Positions 1 through 12,759 of a stretch of DNA of 64,000 nt are shown one piece after another. The position numbers were made by a program, and so were the translations under genes. Source of the DNA: Oreohelix idahoensis (lineage: Eukaryota > Mollusca > Gastropoda > Stylommatophora > Oreohelicidae). Location of the stretch: contig JAMPIV010019105.1 of the NCBI GenBank assembly GCA_024509875.1, positions 1-64,000 of the forward strand. Direction: 5' to 3'. Each line of letters begins with the position of its first letter. Position 1 is the first letter of the stretch. The notes beneath the pieces were generated by a model that was not told where the DNA came from, searched no databases, and saw only the letters and a program-made list of their open reading frames with translations.

Positions 1-678
1 TTTTCCCCCCCCCTTTCCCACCCCCCCCTTCTTTTACCCCCTTCCCCCCCCCCATTCCCCCCCCCCTTTTATTACCCCCCATTTCCCCCCCCATCCCCCC
101 CCCCCCCCCATATCCCCCCCCCCTCCATTCACTTCCCCCCCTCTTTCTTTTTCCGCCCCCCCCCCCCCCCCCCCCCCCCTATATAATCCCCCAACCCCCC
201 CTTCCCCACTCCCCCCCCTTCCTCATTACCCCCTCATAACCCCATACCCCCCCACCCATCCCTTTCCTATAACCACAACCATACACCCAACTCTTATGGC
301 CGTCATCTCGGACTGTCTTGTACACGTAACTATATACATTCCTTTTAGTTACCTTCATTTATTTCCCCCCCCACCACCCTTCAAACTAACCAAAACCCCC
401 CACCATACCCAACATTCCAACCTCCCAACCCACAACCCCCTCTACGACTATTCCCTTACTTTTCCCTATTCCTTCCCGAGTGCCCATACTCTGTTACTAA
501 ATCCCAAAACCCCCCCACCCCCTCCCCCATCCCTATTCCCATTATCCCCCCCCCCATGCCCCCCTATAATACATATCCCCTACTCCCCCCCCATCTATAT
601 CCCATCCCCTCCCATTAATAAACCAACCCCCAACCCCCCAATAACCCCCAACCCCCACCCCCCCCCCAAACGAACGAA

Positions 679-711
<33 letters not shown>

Positions 712-1440
712 ATATATATACCCCACCCATAATACTCCCCTTTATATTTACCCACCCACCAACCCACACCACATACCCCACCTAATATACCAACCCTCCC
801 CCCCTATATCCATACCATACCCCCCCCACATTCCTTATTACATTCCCCCCCCCATTTCCCCCTCCACCCTACCCTTACCCCACCCCCCCCCCATAATTTA
901 CATCCCCCCTGATTCTATTATACCCCCTTCATCTTTCCCCCCCCCTTTCCCCATTCCCCCTTTGCCAACCTTACCCATTTCAAAAGCCCACCCATTCCCC
1001 AGCAACCATCCATATTAATTCCCACCCCCCTCACCCCCCCCTTCTTTCATCCCTCCCTTTTCTCCACCTCCTCTCCCCTTCCCACCCCTCTTTTCTTTCC
1101 CAGATTTCAATTATTTTCTTCCAAACTTCCACCCCCACCAAATCCCCTTTTCATCCCTTCTCTCCTCCCTTTATTCATATTATTCTTCTTTCTTCATCCC
1201 ATTTCTGGCTTCTCCCTCCTTTCTACCCCAGCTCCTCATCATTCTCTTTCCCATTCATCCCCCAATCCCCCCATATCCCCCTTACATCTTCATCCCATTT
1301 CTACCAAAATCTCACTACTATCCCTCACCCTCATCTCCCCCCTCTCCATCCGCCTATAATCCTCCTCCCCCTCCCCATAATTACCCCTCTTTATTCCCAT
1401 CAACTAACTTACCCCCTCATCCCAATGTCTCCATAACATC
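1..1440. repeat. Extreme C-rich low-complexity tract
   Basis: The + strand is dominated by runs of C (often 8 to 20 or more) mixed with T and A, and G is almost absent. The bias is strongest at the left edge and fades through a CT-rich zone around 1020-1440 into ordinary sequence. The complementary strand would be G-run rich. It may be a real C-rich satellite or a low-quality contig end. Reading frames here, such as a proline-rich one at 296-1018, follow from composition and are not genes. Confidence 0.85.
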
Positions 1441-2473
1441 AGTCACTAAAAACGAAACCCTTACCCCAAAATTTTGGGAATACACCCTTCTCCTGGCACA
1501 GATTTAGAATGGACACACAGCCCTTTAGTTAGATGTGTGACAGAGTATGTAAATATATTTACATGTATCAACACGTTTTTGCTTCCACCTGTTTCCCACC
1601 TCTCTTTGCTTTTTAATATCCACGTTTCTTTAACGCAGAAGGCATGCGCTTCGATATCTGTCGAACTCAAATTGTAGCCACGCCTATTTTCTTGTTCTCT
1701 GTCTTACAGGCACTAGTAATGTTTACCAACAGACCTATTAGCTAGTTCTGAGCCGTTAACTGTATTTATCACGCGAACGATTGGGCAATCGCTGAAATAT
1801 TGACAGATCAGAGAATGAGTCGTCTAATTTTAATATCAAGGGCGCTAAGTTAAGGCGTACTGTTTCGGTAATTACTTTGGTCAGGGGGGATTAATCTGAG
1901 GAAAGGGAAGATAATCACAGTTATCCCCCCTCCCACATCCGTTCGTTCGTGAACGTAATTAGCTACAGACGAGACGAGATCAAAAGACTAGTTGCTCGTT
2001 GGAGACGTCTACGGTCGGCATAAGTGTAAAAATAAGCTTTGATTCAGCATTCGACCGAAGAATTCACCAAAATCTAAGCGAAGGCGTAAAATCTAGCAAG
2101 TGATAGCGATTTTCTGACCAATTAATATATATACTCCAGCTTTTCAAATCATTTTTATCTAGTAGCCTCAGAATTCCAGAACCATCTAGCTTCGAATCTT
2201 AGACCATTGTTAATGTGGATTTCTTAGTAATTCGATTGGAGATTAGTTTCTTTTTCTGTGTTGCGGTAATTATATTTACTAGTATTTTTGAGTGATTTAA
2301 TTGTTAAGTTCGTCATTATATTTCACTAGGATTTACTGTGTTAAATTGGCTAGCAGATTAAATATATATATATAGCTAATATTTTCCAGCTGTAACATAA
2401 ATTTAATTAATTGCTAGTAACCAGTAAGAGATATTTTAATTGACGAGTAAATGCACTAGGCAAGGTATACCGA

Positions 2474-2475
<2 letters not shown>
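1441..2475. other. Anonymous sequence, no gene seen
   Basis: Ordinary AT-rich sequence with only short open frames and no recognisable domain, RNA or repeat ends. A very short TA run lies near 2371. Confidence 0.5.

Positions 2476-2559
<84 letters not shown>
2476..2559. repeat. (TA)n microsatellite
   Basis: About 42 uninterrupted TA dinucleotides, followed by a short TTTA-rich edge. Confidence 0.97.
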
Positions 2560-2563
<4 letters not shown>

Positions 2564-3660
2564 TTATTTACTTATTTATCTTCCATCCATCATGTATCAA
2601 TTTTGTAAATGACTAGAACTCATTTCACGGGTTAATAAGACCGATAGATAAGCTCCTCATGTGTGTTTCTAATAAAATCTTATAACCGAATGGATAATAA
2701 ATTATAACGTTGCGCGGGTTAGGATAGATACGGATATTGTGATTAAATGTTTGTATTTTCTTCCTGAAACATAGTACGGATCACAAACCTAAAACTACCA
2801 GCGGCCTAAGCCTACGCTTAAACCTGAATCTGATAATAACGGATCTAAGTCCAACAGTACAAAAAGAACATTCTTATATAAATATCGGGTCTTCAAGGTT
2901 GACCTGTTTGGCCTCTTGTTTACACCCAGAAAGAGACAGAGTACTAACAAAAAGAATTAAGAAATAAAGTGTAACTGGACCTATAGCTATCCAGATTTCT
3001 TTTTTTCCAGTTTCATATACATTCAGCCCGTTGTGGCGAAATAATCAAACATTAACATTTCCCGACTATCGACCATTTGTGGTGTGACAAGGAATTTTAT
3101 ACTGAGCGAAGTTACATACCTGACATTTCTTTATGTATTGGAATCCCAAGCTACTGATACTGTGAGCACTGTTAATTTTCTTACCTGGACTAATTAATGT
3201 CACATAAACAGAAATCCTAATAACAGTAACGAAGTAAACGTTCCCCGAAGAAGAGGATTTAATCAGTCTTTAAGGAGCTGGGGTTTATTTTGCCAAAATA
3301 ACACCGGATTTGCTGTGTGTATCCTTAAGATTGTTCCAGACGCTGCTAATCAACAATTAGGTAAGAACGAATGAACGTGGCCACGGGTTGCCTGGAGAGA
3401 GAGAAATAAGGAATGAGTAATTCTTTTTAACGTATAAGCTTTGTACTCACTTTGTTTTGCTTTTCTTTTAGTTTGCTAGTACTGTTATTTTATTTCCAGA
3501 ATAGATCCATTAGAACTTTGTTCTTTCCAGTATGGTCAAATTCTATACCACAGTGCTAATCTTTTGACCTTTTGGGAGTTAATATATTTTCTTCTAACGG
3601 GACCTATCTATCTTAAATACCTATCAAAAATCTATGACAAGATGCTGTTCGAATCACTTA
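2560..3660. other. Anonymous sequence, no gene seen
   Basis: AT-rich sequence without a supported reading frame, structured RNA or recognisable repeat boundary. Confidence 0.5.
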
Positions 3661-3933
3661 GGTCTGGAAATATAAGTTAATTCTTCTGACGGCTGGTGTT
3701 CTGTAAATTCCTGGCCTGGGAAAACTGTTTGTATAATTCCTCTTATGACGTGGTCTGGGAAATATGAGTTAATTCCTCTGACGGCTGGTGTTCTATGAAT
3801 CCTGGCCTGGGAAAACTGTTTGTATAAATCCTCTTATGATTTGGTCTGGGAAATATGAGTCAATTCCTCTGACGGCTGGTGTTCTGTGAATCCTGCCTGG
3901 GAAAACTTTTGTTAAAATTCCTCTCCTTGTGAT
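3661..3933. repeat. Three-copy tandem repeat, 91-bp period
   Basis: Three consecutive copies start at 3661, 3752 and 3843 with the word ggtctgg. Each carries the shared phrases ctgacggctggtgttct and cctgggaaaact. Copies differ by scattered substitutions and small indels, most in the third. An open frame on the minus strand here is a by-product of the repeat. Confidence 0.9.
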
Positions 3934-4937
3934 AAAATTCCGAAGTTTCCAGTCTTGTATTAAAATGGCGGGTTTACTTGTAAATTCCAAAGTTGCCTAA
4001 TACTCGATATGGTACTTATAGATGTGGAATGATAAGTCCTATCCTCTTTCCTCTGGCTTGTAGGAGGTGTTTAGTTGACGCTGCGATGCAGTCTGTCTGT
4101 TCTGTGTCTGATTTCTACAGTATATCTCACAATCCGGAGTTTCAAATCCCAGCTGTGTTTCCTGATGAATGTTCCAATCAATCCATTGTAGATTCTGGCG
4201 AACCAATCAAATCTATCTAGCACTGTTTGGGTGGGGAAGTTTATCATTACTCATCCCACGCTTATTTGAAAATATTAAATTTAATATACACGCGTGGCCT
4301 CTTACAACAGTGATGTCAAATCGTTACATAAGACTTCCGGCGCACCTCTGTCTATCACAATATTGTGACCCTGTGTTTCTGGCGTAATGACTTCCGCCCA
4401 GATGTCTGCCCCGACAGATTATCTAATTATCCCCTTTATCTGCATGCCTCCGCCAGACAGGTGTCTGGTCAGACAGTGTTGTCTTCTTTCATCGTACGTA
4501 CAATACAAGCTTGTGTCAACATGATCAACAGCTCTCCAATGGGGTCAAATGTTTGCCCAACACGTTTCCACAGGTGGTCAGACGGATTATGCGATAAGCG
4601 GGTGACCGGTCTGACGGCTGGGTATTGTTACGATAATACCACAGTTCAGCTGGCGGAACGTAAACACGTCTGAGGAGTGGCAAACAAGATAAAGACATCC
4701 CTATAGCAAATACTTTCATAGCAAATACTGCCATAAGGGAGTGGCGTGTTAGAGACTTCACCATGATATGTCCAGCATAGAGCAAAACAGTGAAAATAAC
4801 GAATGAACAGGCATGATTTATGGCAAATAAAAGCGATGAGTGAGAAAAATGAAGAAAAGAAAGGATACTGCCGGAGGGCTGAGGGTGTAAGAGATCACAT
4901 AAAAGAGCATGTTCAGACGTTTTGTCACATCAACTAA
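3934..4937. other. Anonymous sequence, no gene supported
   Basis: Several overlapping frames of 70 to 100 codons exist (for example 4365-4673 on + and 4525-4785 on -), but none shows a recognisable domain and they overlap on opposite strands, so I do not call them genes. Confidence 0.5.
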
Positions 4938-5068
4938 CATCTACCACCACCACTATCACTATTGCTATTACCGCTACAACAACAACTACTACTACAATAA
5001 CAACAATAACAAATACCACTACTAATACCACTACCATTACCACTACTACTGCTACAACTATCACTAAA
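4938..5068. repeat. Degenerate trinucleotide tract
   Basis: Interspersed ACT, ACC, ACA and ATA triplets, with no long perfect run of any one. Confidence 0.85.
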
Positions 5069-5082
5069 AACAATCACTTCTA

Positions 5083-5150
5083 GAATGTCAAGTCAGTCCT
5101 ATTGTATTGCTCCGGAACATGGAGAACAACAACAACTACAATCAAGAAGA
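5083..5150 (+). pseudogene. RTE-A fragment (C-terminal region)
   Basis: A short stretch translates to a run resembling [16 protein letters not shown], the hallmark after the RT domain in the RTE-A copies at 50562 and 55377, with Y-C-S-G replacing the usual Y-G-S-E. It breaks down into unrelated sequence within about 70 bases. It is an old truncated scrap. Confidence 0.7.
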
Positions 5151-6946
5151 AGGTACTCGATAAAAAAATAGAAGTAACTTGAACGAATGGCAAAAGACAG
5201 GAAGGTTTTAAATGAATTTTTTGAGGGCTTGTATTTATCAAGGAGATAAGAGGTAATGAATGAATCAATGAATGTTGGAGGTAGTGAACAAAAAGGCACT
5301 CACAAACACAGAAAATCACAAAGAAAGAAAACAAAGTACGTTGAATCAATGAGATTAGAAAAAGACATAACTTTTTGCGAATGATTGGATGGAGCAACAA
5401 GTAGGGACAAGGGGAACCACTAAGAAATGTCGAATACAGAAAAAATTAAATAAAATCCTAAGTGATTGAATAAGCAGTACACATCGTAAATATATCTCTA
5501 TGACAACAACTTCTTGTGTGGAAGTCTCTGACTAAAAGCTTATCTCAGACGTGAGTTACCGTTGTGATGTTAACTAGTCAACTAAATTCTGACGGCCAGA
5601 CGACATTATTTAGGGTTTACCCAGTCATTCCGGTATTTATGTGAAGGGGGTAGAATATATACTGATATATTTAAATTATGATAGTTTGTATTTATAATAT
5701 TGTAATATGGGTGTGGAATGAGTGTATAGTTACGAGTGGTATAAAGCGACAGTTTTTAGGTGGAATGGAAGATGTTTGTAAACAATGGAACTGGCAATAT
5801 TAAAATTATTTTTATGTATATTGCAGCTAAGAAGAAACATGAAGGAATCACAAGGTTCTGACAGGAAGAAAGGTTAAGAGGAAATAAAGATTTTGGAAGG
5901 AGATAACGAAGTACTGTGTAGCTTCCGTAGGTCCAAAATTGGTGGCTAGGGCATGAATGAAAAACATTCATAGAAACCTCGAATCTTCATGAACTGGTGT
6001 AGATTTACTGTGCTGGTCATGCAGGGGGTGCGTGGAAATGAGAGAGAGCTGGCATACGTGCCTTGAAAGCACTCAAAGTGGGGACACTGGATATGGATAA
6101 GAAAGAGATACTCAAGACAATTAACGATCGCTTGTTAGAGAACGACAGCGCAGTCGACGAATCAACAAGGATATGATTGCTGGAATTAGGCATGAATCGT
6201 AAGACTAGCAGGGATCGACGTATGATAATATACATTCGGCTAGTGTACAACCAGCTCGCTATACGAACAATAAGCCTTGATACTCTTCCCCATTTGATGA
6301 GGGAGACCGGTTACCTATTTGTTTGCCCGGAGTGAAATGATGTCGATTATGGTCAACAATAATAATAAGAGGTGTAGCCCACACTTGTATTGTTTAAAAG
6401 CGGCAATGGTATAGCAATAAAGCTATAATACCCGTTCTTAGAGACGACTTGTCGAGAATGGTGAGCTAGGACCCATGAAGACAAGATTGATTCCATCAGC
6501 TCCGCTGTGTAACTGGAACATTTAGATTTACTACTACAATCTCTCGATCATGAAGTGACTAGAAAGATGCAGGATAGACTTGAAAGCGTATACTTATTTC
6601 TGAATATGCTGAATTTTAAATAAAGTAATGGATTGTTCAACCCCTGATTGGTAATAATTAGAATATATGATATCAATGTATCATTGCCTTAGTATTGTTT
6701 TTTTTTCCATCTCTACGTCAGCTTGTTTTAGAAAACAACGAGATCAAAGTTATTGGGTTACTAGGTGACAAGAAGGATTTATCTCATTAAGATGAAATTT
6801 TGCTTGACGATCCAAACGGTTAACTGTTAGATATTGTGTGTGTGTATGATAGATTAAACTTTTACGTGTCGATTTATGACCTCAGGTCAGTTTTGGTCAA
6901 ATGATGGAATACAGCAGTACTAAGGTAACGTTATTCAGATAGAGCG
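5151..6946. other. Anonymous sequence, no gene supported
   Basis: No recognisable coding domain. A + strand frame around 6090-6320 is broken by a stop and I do not recognise it. Confidence 0.45.
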
Positions 6947-7205
6947 TCCGACTGGCTAAGCGGTTAGAGCGCTTACCTCTTGGCGGCAGTTACCGGGTTC
7001 CAGGATCGAAATCTGGTAGCGCCACGCTCCAGTCTACGCAGCTGTAAATGGGTACCTGATTATGCTCATGAGTTAAGGAAGGCAAAGGTAGCGAGGAAGG
7101 GAACTGGTCAGCCCACCTGATAAAGAGGGATCTAATATAGTAAAGTCTGTAACACTTCACTTCCCTACGACAGTACCTGATATGGGACTGCCTTTACCTT
7201 ATTAA
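6947..7205 (+). mobile_element. SINE1 copy, tRNA-derived
   Basis: The head has a tRNA-like A box (tggctaagcggtta) and a B box (ggatcgaaatc) about 45 bases later, the internal RNA polymerase III promoter of tRNA-derived SINEs. The body carries aaggcaaaggtagcgaggaag and ends in a pyrimidine-rich cctttacctta tail. Related copies lie at 51951-52215 and, reversed, at 24880-25145. The repeated body shared by all copies argues against a tRNA gene. Confidence 0.88.
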
Positions 7206-7282
7206 ATGTAGATACTATATTCAACTGTAAACACCTGTTTAATGGCATTACGCCCTTTAAACATGTATCCCACATTGCATAT

Positions 7283-7515
7283 CATCATCATAGCATAACT
7301 CGTCAGCTCTCCAGGGAGCATAGGCGTTCAACAAATGTGTACCAAATCTTCCTGACCCGCGTCATTAGCTCAAGGTCTTTCCATTTCCTATTCCCCCCCC
7401 CCCCCCCTTTCATGTCTGTCTCCAGTTCTCTTCTCTATGTGTTCTTTGGTTTTCTTCTACCTCTCTTACCCCGGGGGTTCCAAACACGTTCTGGATGTAA
7501 TGTTATTGTGACAGG
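7283..7515 (-). pseudogene. RTE-A fragment, 3' terminal part
   Basis: Read on the minus strand this gives the C-terminal end of RTE-A, with the WNPRG-K-RGRRKPK-type basic stretch followed by WKDLELMTRVRKIWYTFVE. It is interrupted by a poly-C run (about 7396-7410) where the intact copies have GA-rich sequence, so it is a dead fragment. Intact versions of this end lie at 51050-51249 and 55719-55920. Confidence 0.8.
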
Positions 7516-7694
7516 GGCTGGGGTTGGGAGTAAGTTGTGTCGTTGTGGTTATCTCGAATCTCTCGCCCATGCACTAAACAAACTTAATTTAGGATCTTCT
7601 GACAGGGGTTGTAATTATTGGTGGCTTACAAACCTAAAAGATGCAGAATGAGTAAATCAGGCAAAATAACGCTGACGTAGAACAAAATTTATTA

Positions 7695-7699
7695 CCACA
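7695..7699 (+). repeat. Target-site duplication, left (ccaca)
   Basis: ccaca lies directly before the LTR2 start TGTCGTA and again at 11762-11766 directly after the LTR2 end, a 5-bp duplication. Confidence 0.85.
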
Positions 7700-10600
7700 T
7701 GTCGTACGGATAGGTTTGATAGTTATTTATAGTCCCGTCTGAGTAGAGTGGATGGTGATAAGTACGTGAGAAAAAAAGGTGTGAGAAATAGATTTTCACA
7801 GGTGAAAGTTTAAGGAGAAGATCTGTCTCTGGAATGAGTAGTTTCTCTAGTCCAGCCTATCGATACGACTGTAATTTAGTACAAGACAATCTTTCCCTCC
7901 CTATTCATGTAAATATAAGTTTAACTACACACACACATTCAACTATGTGACTACAAGACACACAAACGTGAAAAACTATGGTTAATTGGGTATGGGTCTG
8001 ACCAACACACAAAGTAAGTTTTCTTTGTTGTTATTATCCTTTATACTTGATGTGGTGAAAAATTCTAATCCACATATACAAATTAGAAAATAAATGTAAA
8101 GCCTAACGAAGTAATTCAATAGAAAGAAAGAAGAATGGTGAAAGACCAGTGCTTTCCCAATAGCGTACGCCTGTGTTGTAGAACGCCATAATGGCTGAAC
8201 CAGAGATCCCCTTTTTCTACTTCGTCTGCATAACTGTAACGCTTCCACGTACGATAGTAAAAGCCTACAGCATCATACACGCGTTTCTAAAAATAAAACT
8301 GGTACTGTATTTCTTAGACGACCTTGATAGGCACACTGCTTAATGACCTAGATACAAATACTAGCATTAATGTCATTATACACACTACGTTAACCTAAAA
8401 GACAGACGGGCTTAGAAGAGAGAGAGAGAGATGCATGGAGAAACACATGCAATTGTACCACGTCGTCTCGCGATTAAAAAGTGAACGCGAAAGGCATGAA
8501 GATCTGATTTTTTCAAATAAACAGTAAATAAAAAACACTAACGATACGAGGTTAGGTTTTGAAAACAGGTTTAAGCTCTTATTGGGAAACCTGACATTCT
8601 ACTGATTTATGTCTAAGCTCCTGACATTAGTCTGACAGTACAGAAGACATCCCGTGGTATAGAAGTGAACGGGTGGTAAAAACAAATACACGACTGTCCT
8701 AGAATAATACATATTTTGAACGAAGCCACTTAGCCCCATTAAACTTATATATTCTTGTGCCTTAGGACTTGCTGACAAAGAATATGTTATGTGTTACGCA
8801 AATAGTCTAGTGGTTAACAAATTATAGCCAAAATACTATAGTGGGGTTGTCTGACAGCACAAGATCATATTTGCTTGTAATGGCATGTTTGAAAAACACT
8901 GCTTTAGGGGAAATGAGGCCAACAAGTTAGATACGATTTGATTGGCTGTAGTAAAATGTAAGGCGAAACCTTATTAGTCGAACTGCAAATACTATTATTG
9001 TTGTTAATGGCTACGTGTAGGATGAGTAAAATTTTTCAAAGGCTCTTGTAAACATGGTCTCATTGGTTAGAACGTTCGATATAGTCAAATAGAAGCGTCA
9101 GTTCAGGGCCAGTTTTGAAAATAAATTTTGTGAGAAGCAAGTGCGTTGAGATCAAGCTAATATTTTTCTAATAAAAGCCTGGGATAAGGCAGATCAAAAT
9201 TGTGCCAGAATTCATCGCCAGTCAACGTTACTTGTGTATATTTCCTTGAATTGTGGGACCGTGGTACTGAAGTATTAGAGCAGATTATAGATATGGAGTC
9301 CTGAAGGAACGGAGGGACAGGACCTTCCTTATTCAGGGACCGTGGTACTGAAGTATTAGAGCAGCACCTGGTCTGAGTTTTGCTGGATCCACAGGGCTGG
9401 CAGCAGACTCCTTGTCCAAGATATCGACCAGTGGTGTATTTCAAGATAACTGAGAAGCAAGCGAGCAGAGGAGACAGTTTTCCTGCCGCCGACATATGAG
9501 TTAAGACTTTGTCAGCCAGAGCAGCTCACCCTTGTATAACCCACCTTAAAATTGACTGTAATACTAAATCAAGAGGGACAGTTATTGTTTTACCAATAAA
9601 AAGAAACTGTGATCCCTTCAATATTATTTCCACCAGTAACAAACACATGAAGTCGTGATGACAAACAACAACCTAGCTTCAAAAGCCAGTATTACCTCAT
9701 AATACTACATCACAACCCTACACACATATTGTAATAATATTATATGTCAGGACAAAGATCCTTTGTAAAAATTTTGTACATAAACATTGTGTTTACATTT
9801 GATTGTGATTCCCGATTCACTCTGTAGTTGGATCAGGATATCTATTATTGAAAGAAACTAATACATAATTTAAAAGTTAACACTTGACTTACTTAAGCTA
9901 GTCTTCTAGAGTGTTATATGTATGTGCTTGTCATAGTGTTGTAAAGTGTTGTGGATCTTAATAAAAGTGTTTATCTGTCTGTTGGTTGTTGTGAACTTAC
10001 ACTTCATCACTATCATAACCCTAGACATTCAACGTAGTCATCACAATATTCCAGAATAAGTCTGATTGAGGTCTAAATGTGGTAGCAAAGTAAGATCATC
10101 TGTAACACACTACACTTATTAGATACAGATACCTTCACAGCTGGTCTCAGTCAGTACACTAAGTCCCCTATAACTATTTTTATAATCCCAACTTACCACA
10201 CTTGACAACATCAAATATCTAAAGAAAGATCAAATAAAATCAGAATTACATACATTTAAAAATAACCGAATAAATGTGCCCCCCCCCCCCCCTTTCTGGA
10301 GAAAAGAACCCAAAAAGTAAATAATCCAAAGGTCAAAGGTTAGCACTATGTTACAGAATAGACAGTAAGGTAAACAAAGTTCCTACTAAGTGCTACTCAG
10401 TAAAGTAAACAATTTTAAAGCAAAATAACCAGGTTGGTACATGTTACCGTAACAAGAAAAAATATTCATTCTCTCTGTCATACGTCGCCACTCACTCACT
10501 CCTTACCTACTCTTGGTGATATTCCCTTGGACATACAATTATCCTGAATATATATATGTATATAGATAATGTCAATGTTCAGTGCCAAATTTGGCCCCAG

Positions 10601-11761
10601 TCCATCCTCGACAAATAAATTAATAAGGTGGACGCCAACTGTGGTGGTTTATTCCTGGGTGTACAAATGTCACCTCGAATAGTTGGAGTAGAAAAACCGA
10701 GATCTTGTGGTTCACAGTAAACAGAGAAAAATACTTCCAGTATTGGGGAACATCTGGTTGCTAGAACTGTTAGTATTGATAAATGATGGTAAATCCTATC
10801 GGCTGGCTCTGTGGTGAGTGCCGATTTTGAATCAGCGTAACTTTCTGGATAAATCCACTAATACGACTGTCAAAGTCAGATAGTGTTATTATTTTTGCAC
10901 AACCCCTGTAGGCTGATAAAATTGGAAAAAATATCTGGGTATAGATAAGTCCAGTTAAATTTACTAGTTAAATGTTTCTGGTATATCTTTGGCCAATCCT
11001 GTTCACAAATGAACTTGGGGATGCACACGCCAAGAAAACGACCACATTAACCATCCAGTAAATGAAGAAAAGAACCAAAATAGACCGCTGGTCGCCCTTG
11101 ATCATGTTACAAATCAGAAATGAAACTATCCCCACGAAATGCTATTAACACATCTTCCACAATGGTTCTAGAGTAACGTACTTAGTCTATCCAACGTTCT
11201 GAGCGACAACTGATAGCGGGTTTAAGAAACCACAGTTTATTTATATTATTGTCTCTCTGATCTATAGATGACGTTACTTTTCACATTACCATGTGAATCG
11301 GGAGAATTGTGAACACAGGTCCCCAGATAAAAGGCTTTACGGTCGCTCTGTCTCAGCGTTGCTAATCGACATCAGAAGAATTCTCACGTCTAACGGGGAT
11401 CCCGAAGATTTTGGCCCGCGACTCAACATCAAAGCCACTCGGGAAATTCCCGGCTCTCCTGAGTACGAACTTCAAAGAGTCTTCGGTTTCTTCACGTGCG
11501 GTCTGTCAGCTATCGTGTGATTGACGGATAAGCTCCGGCGAGAAACTAGGTAAACAAACCTAATTCGCTACCTGTTATTACTGGCAGGTCGCGAAGTTTG
11601 TAAACTTTGCGTTAGCCCGTGTTAACAGAAAAAGGGGCGTGGATTAAAAGGTGAGTCAGACAGGCAGAAAATTGCATGCTTTTGCTGGCAAATCATAGAA
11701 CGCTAACGGGGTCACGAAAGACTGTCAGATACTGTAGGCTATATTTCCATTATACGTCACA
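7700..11761 (+). mobile_element. Solo LTR, family LTR2, interrupted by another solo LTR
   Basis: The sequence starts TGTCGTA and ends TACGTCACA, and is flanked by the 5-bp duplication ccaca. It matches the solo LTR at 29141-31517 along its length, except for a nested insertion at 8051-10200. Without the insert it is about 1.9 kb. No internal gag or pol lies beside it, so it is a solo LTR left by recombination between the two LTRs of a former element. Small frames inside, such as 11293-11520, are not supported as genes. It carries a poly-C run near 10278. Confidence 0.88.
8051..10200 (+). mobile_element. Solo LTR, family LTR1, nested in LTR2
   Basis: It begins TGTGGTGAAA and ends ACTTACCACA, with cttga on both sides (8046-8050 and 10201-10205). 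It is a diverged relative of the 2.44-kb LTRs at 15583-18024 and 22171-24611, sharing blocks throughout (attctaatccacatata, tgctgacaaagaatatg, tttatctgtctgttg). A likely polyadenylation signal aataaa lies near 9960. A 29-bp phrase starting gggaccgtggtactg occurs twice, 80 bp apart, at 9256 and 9336. Removing it restores LTR2, so it inserted later than LTR2. Confidence 0.92.
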
Positions 11762-11766
11762 CCACA

Positions 11767-12633
11767 TAACACCCAAACAGTGTTCGTGGACTTTATGTTC
11801 TATGGTATACTTTTAAGTATATCTGCAGGCTTCCTCCAGTCAACATGCCCCTCGCGCTCCTTCAATGGAAATAAACAAAGCATTTCTCATTCGATGCATC
11901 GGGCGCATTAAACAACAGTACATTATTCACACCCCTCTATAGGGATTGACGTCATATCCTATGTTTAGATCTGACTCATATTCCGTCTTTAGATCTGCCA
12001 TCATGCATGGAGGCATATCTGGAGTCATCTTTATATAACTACCAGCTATGCACAATGCTACAATATACGTACGTGGAAGTGAACCTATGTCTGTGAGGCT
12101 AATTACATCGTCATTGACTCTTGAAATCCTCCATACACTTCCAGGGATTCCCCTTGTGGTGAAACTTGTTGAGAACCCAGCATTGCACACTAAGCTTGGA
12201 GAAGTCACTTGAGCTTCAGGCATAATTCTTTGACTTGGTTGACTGCATGCAGAAGGATCTCACTGTGGACCCAGTGATAGGCTGGGGAAGCTTAGAAATG
12301 GCTCTGTGCAGGACGTGACAATTCCTTGGGAGAGCCCAGAACCAGAGTACAGTATTTTAGCTCTGCAAAGTTGGAGAGCCCTTTGGATGGCGGATGCCAC
12401 GCACTTCTTACTCCTAGCTTGGGACTAGATGTGACGATCCTTTAAATGCAAGAAACTGGAGCTCATGACTTCAACTCAACACATTTAGGAATGGCAGAAA
12501 AGCCACAGGAAAAGTCTAGATCTACAGTGTAGATAATACCAAGGAGTCTTCAACTTGGTTTTGGCTGCTAAAGAGCGAGAAGCTTAGCAGCCGTAGTTAA
12601 ACAACAACAACAACAACAGATCTGCCCTATTAA
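11767..12633. other. No supported gene
   Basis: A 98-codon minus-strand frame at 11927-12223 has no motif I recognise. Around 12240-12330 the + strand vaguely resembles the linker upstream of a retroelement integrase (a DPVIGW-like phrase), which would fit the RT scrap downstream, but it is too decayed to call. A short (CAA)n run lies at 12600-12618. Confidence 0.4.
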
Positions 12634-12759
12634 ATGGCGAAGCCTATTGTGCTCGTGCGGAAGAAAGATGGAAGCCTGAGATTATGCGTAGACTTCAGAG
12701 CTCTCAATGCTGAGACCAAAAGGATGCGTACCGTCTTCCCCGCGTGTAGGAATATTTAG
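12634..12759 (+). pseudogene. Ty3/gypsy-type reverse transcriptase scrap
   Basis: The 41-codon frame contains [22 protein letters not shown], the fingers region of Ty3/gypsy RTs, where the family has a V-x-K-K-D-G-S-x-R-x-C-x-D-x-R-x-L-N signature. It stops at TAG soon afterwards and the palm with the catalytic DD is absent. It differs from the RT of the element at 20206-21498 (LRKPSGEHRLCIDYRRLN), so it comes from a different family. Confidence 0.72.

Noticed and set aside
296..1018. A 240-codon proline-rich frame
   Set aside because: It is a by-product of C-runs in the low-complexity tract; no stop codons arise where CCN codons dominate.
6947..7025. A genuine tRNA gene
   Set aside because: A and B boxes are present, but no clean cloverleaf was seen and the following body is shared with other SINE1 copies.
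8051..10200. Possible complete LTR element
   Set aside because: Only one LTR with its own target duplication is present and no gag or pol; it is a solo LTR.
11927..12223. A 98-codon minus-strand frame
   Set aside because: No motif or conserved neighbour; length is within chance for this composition.
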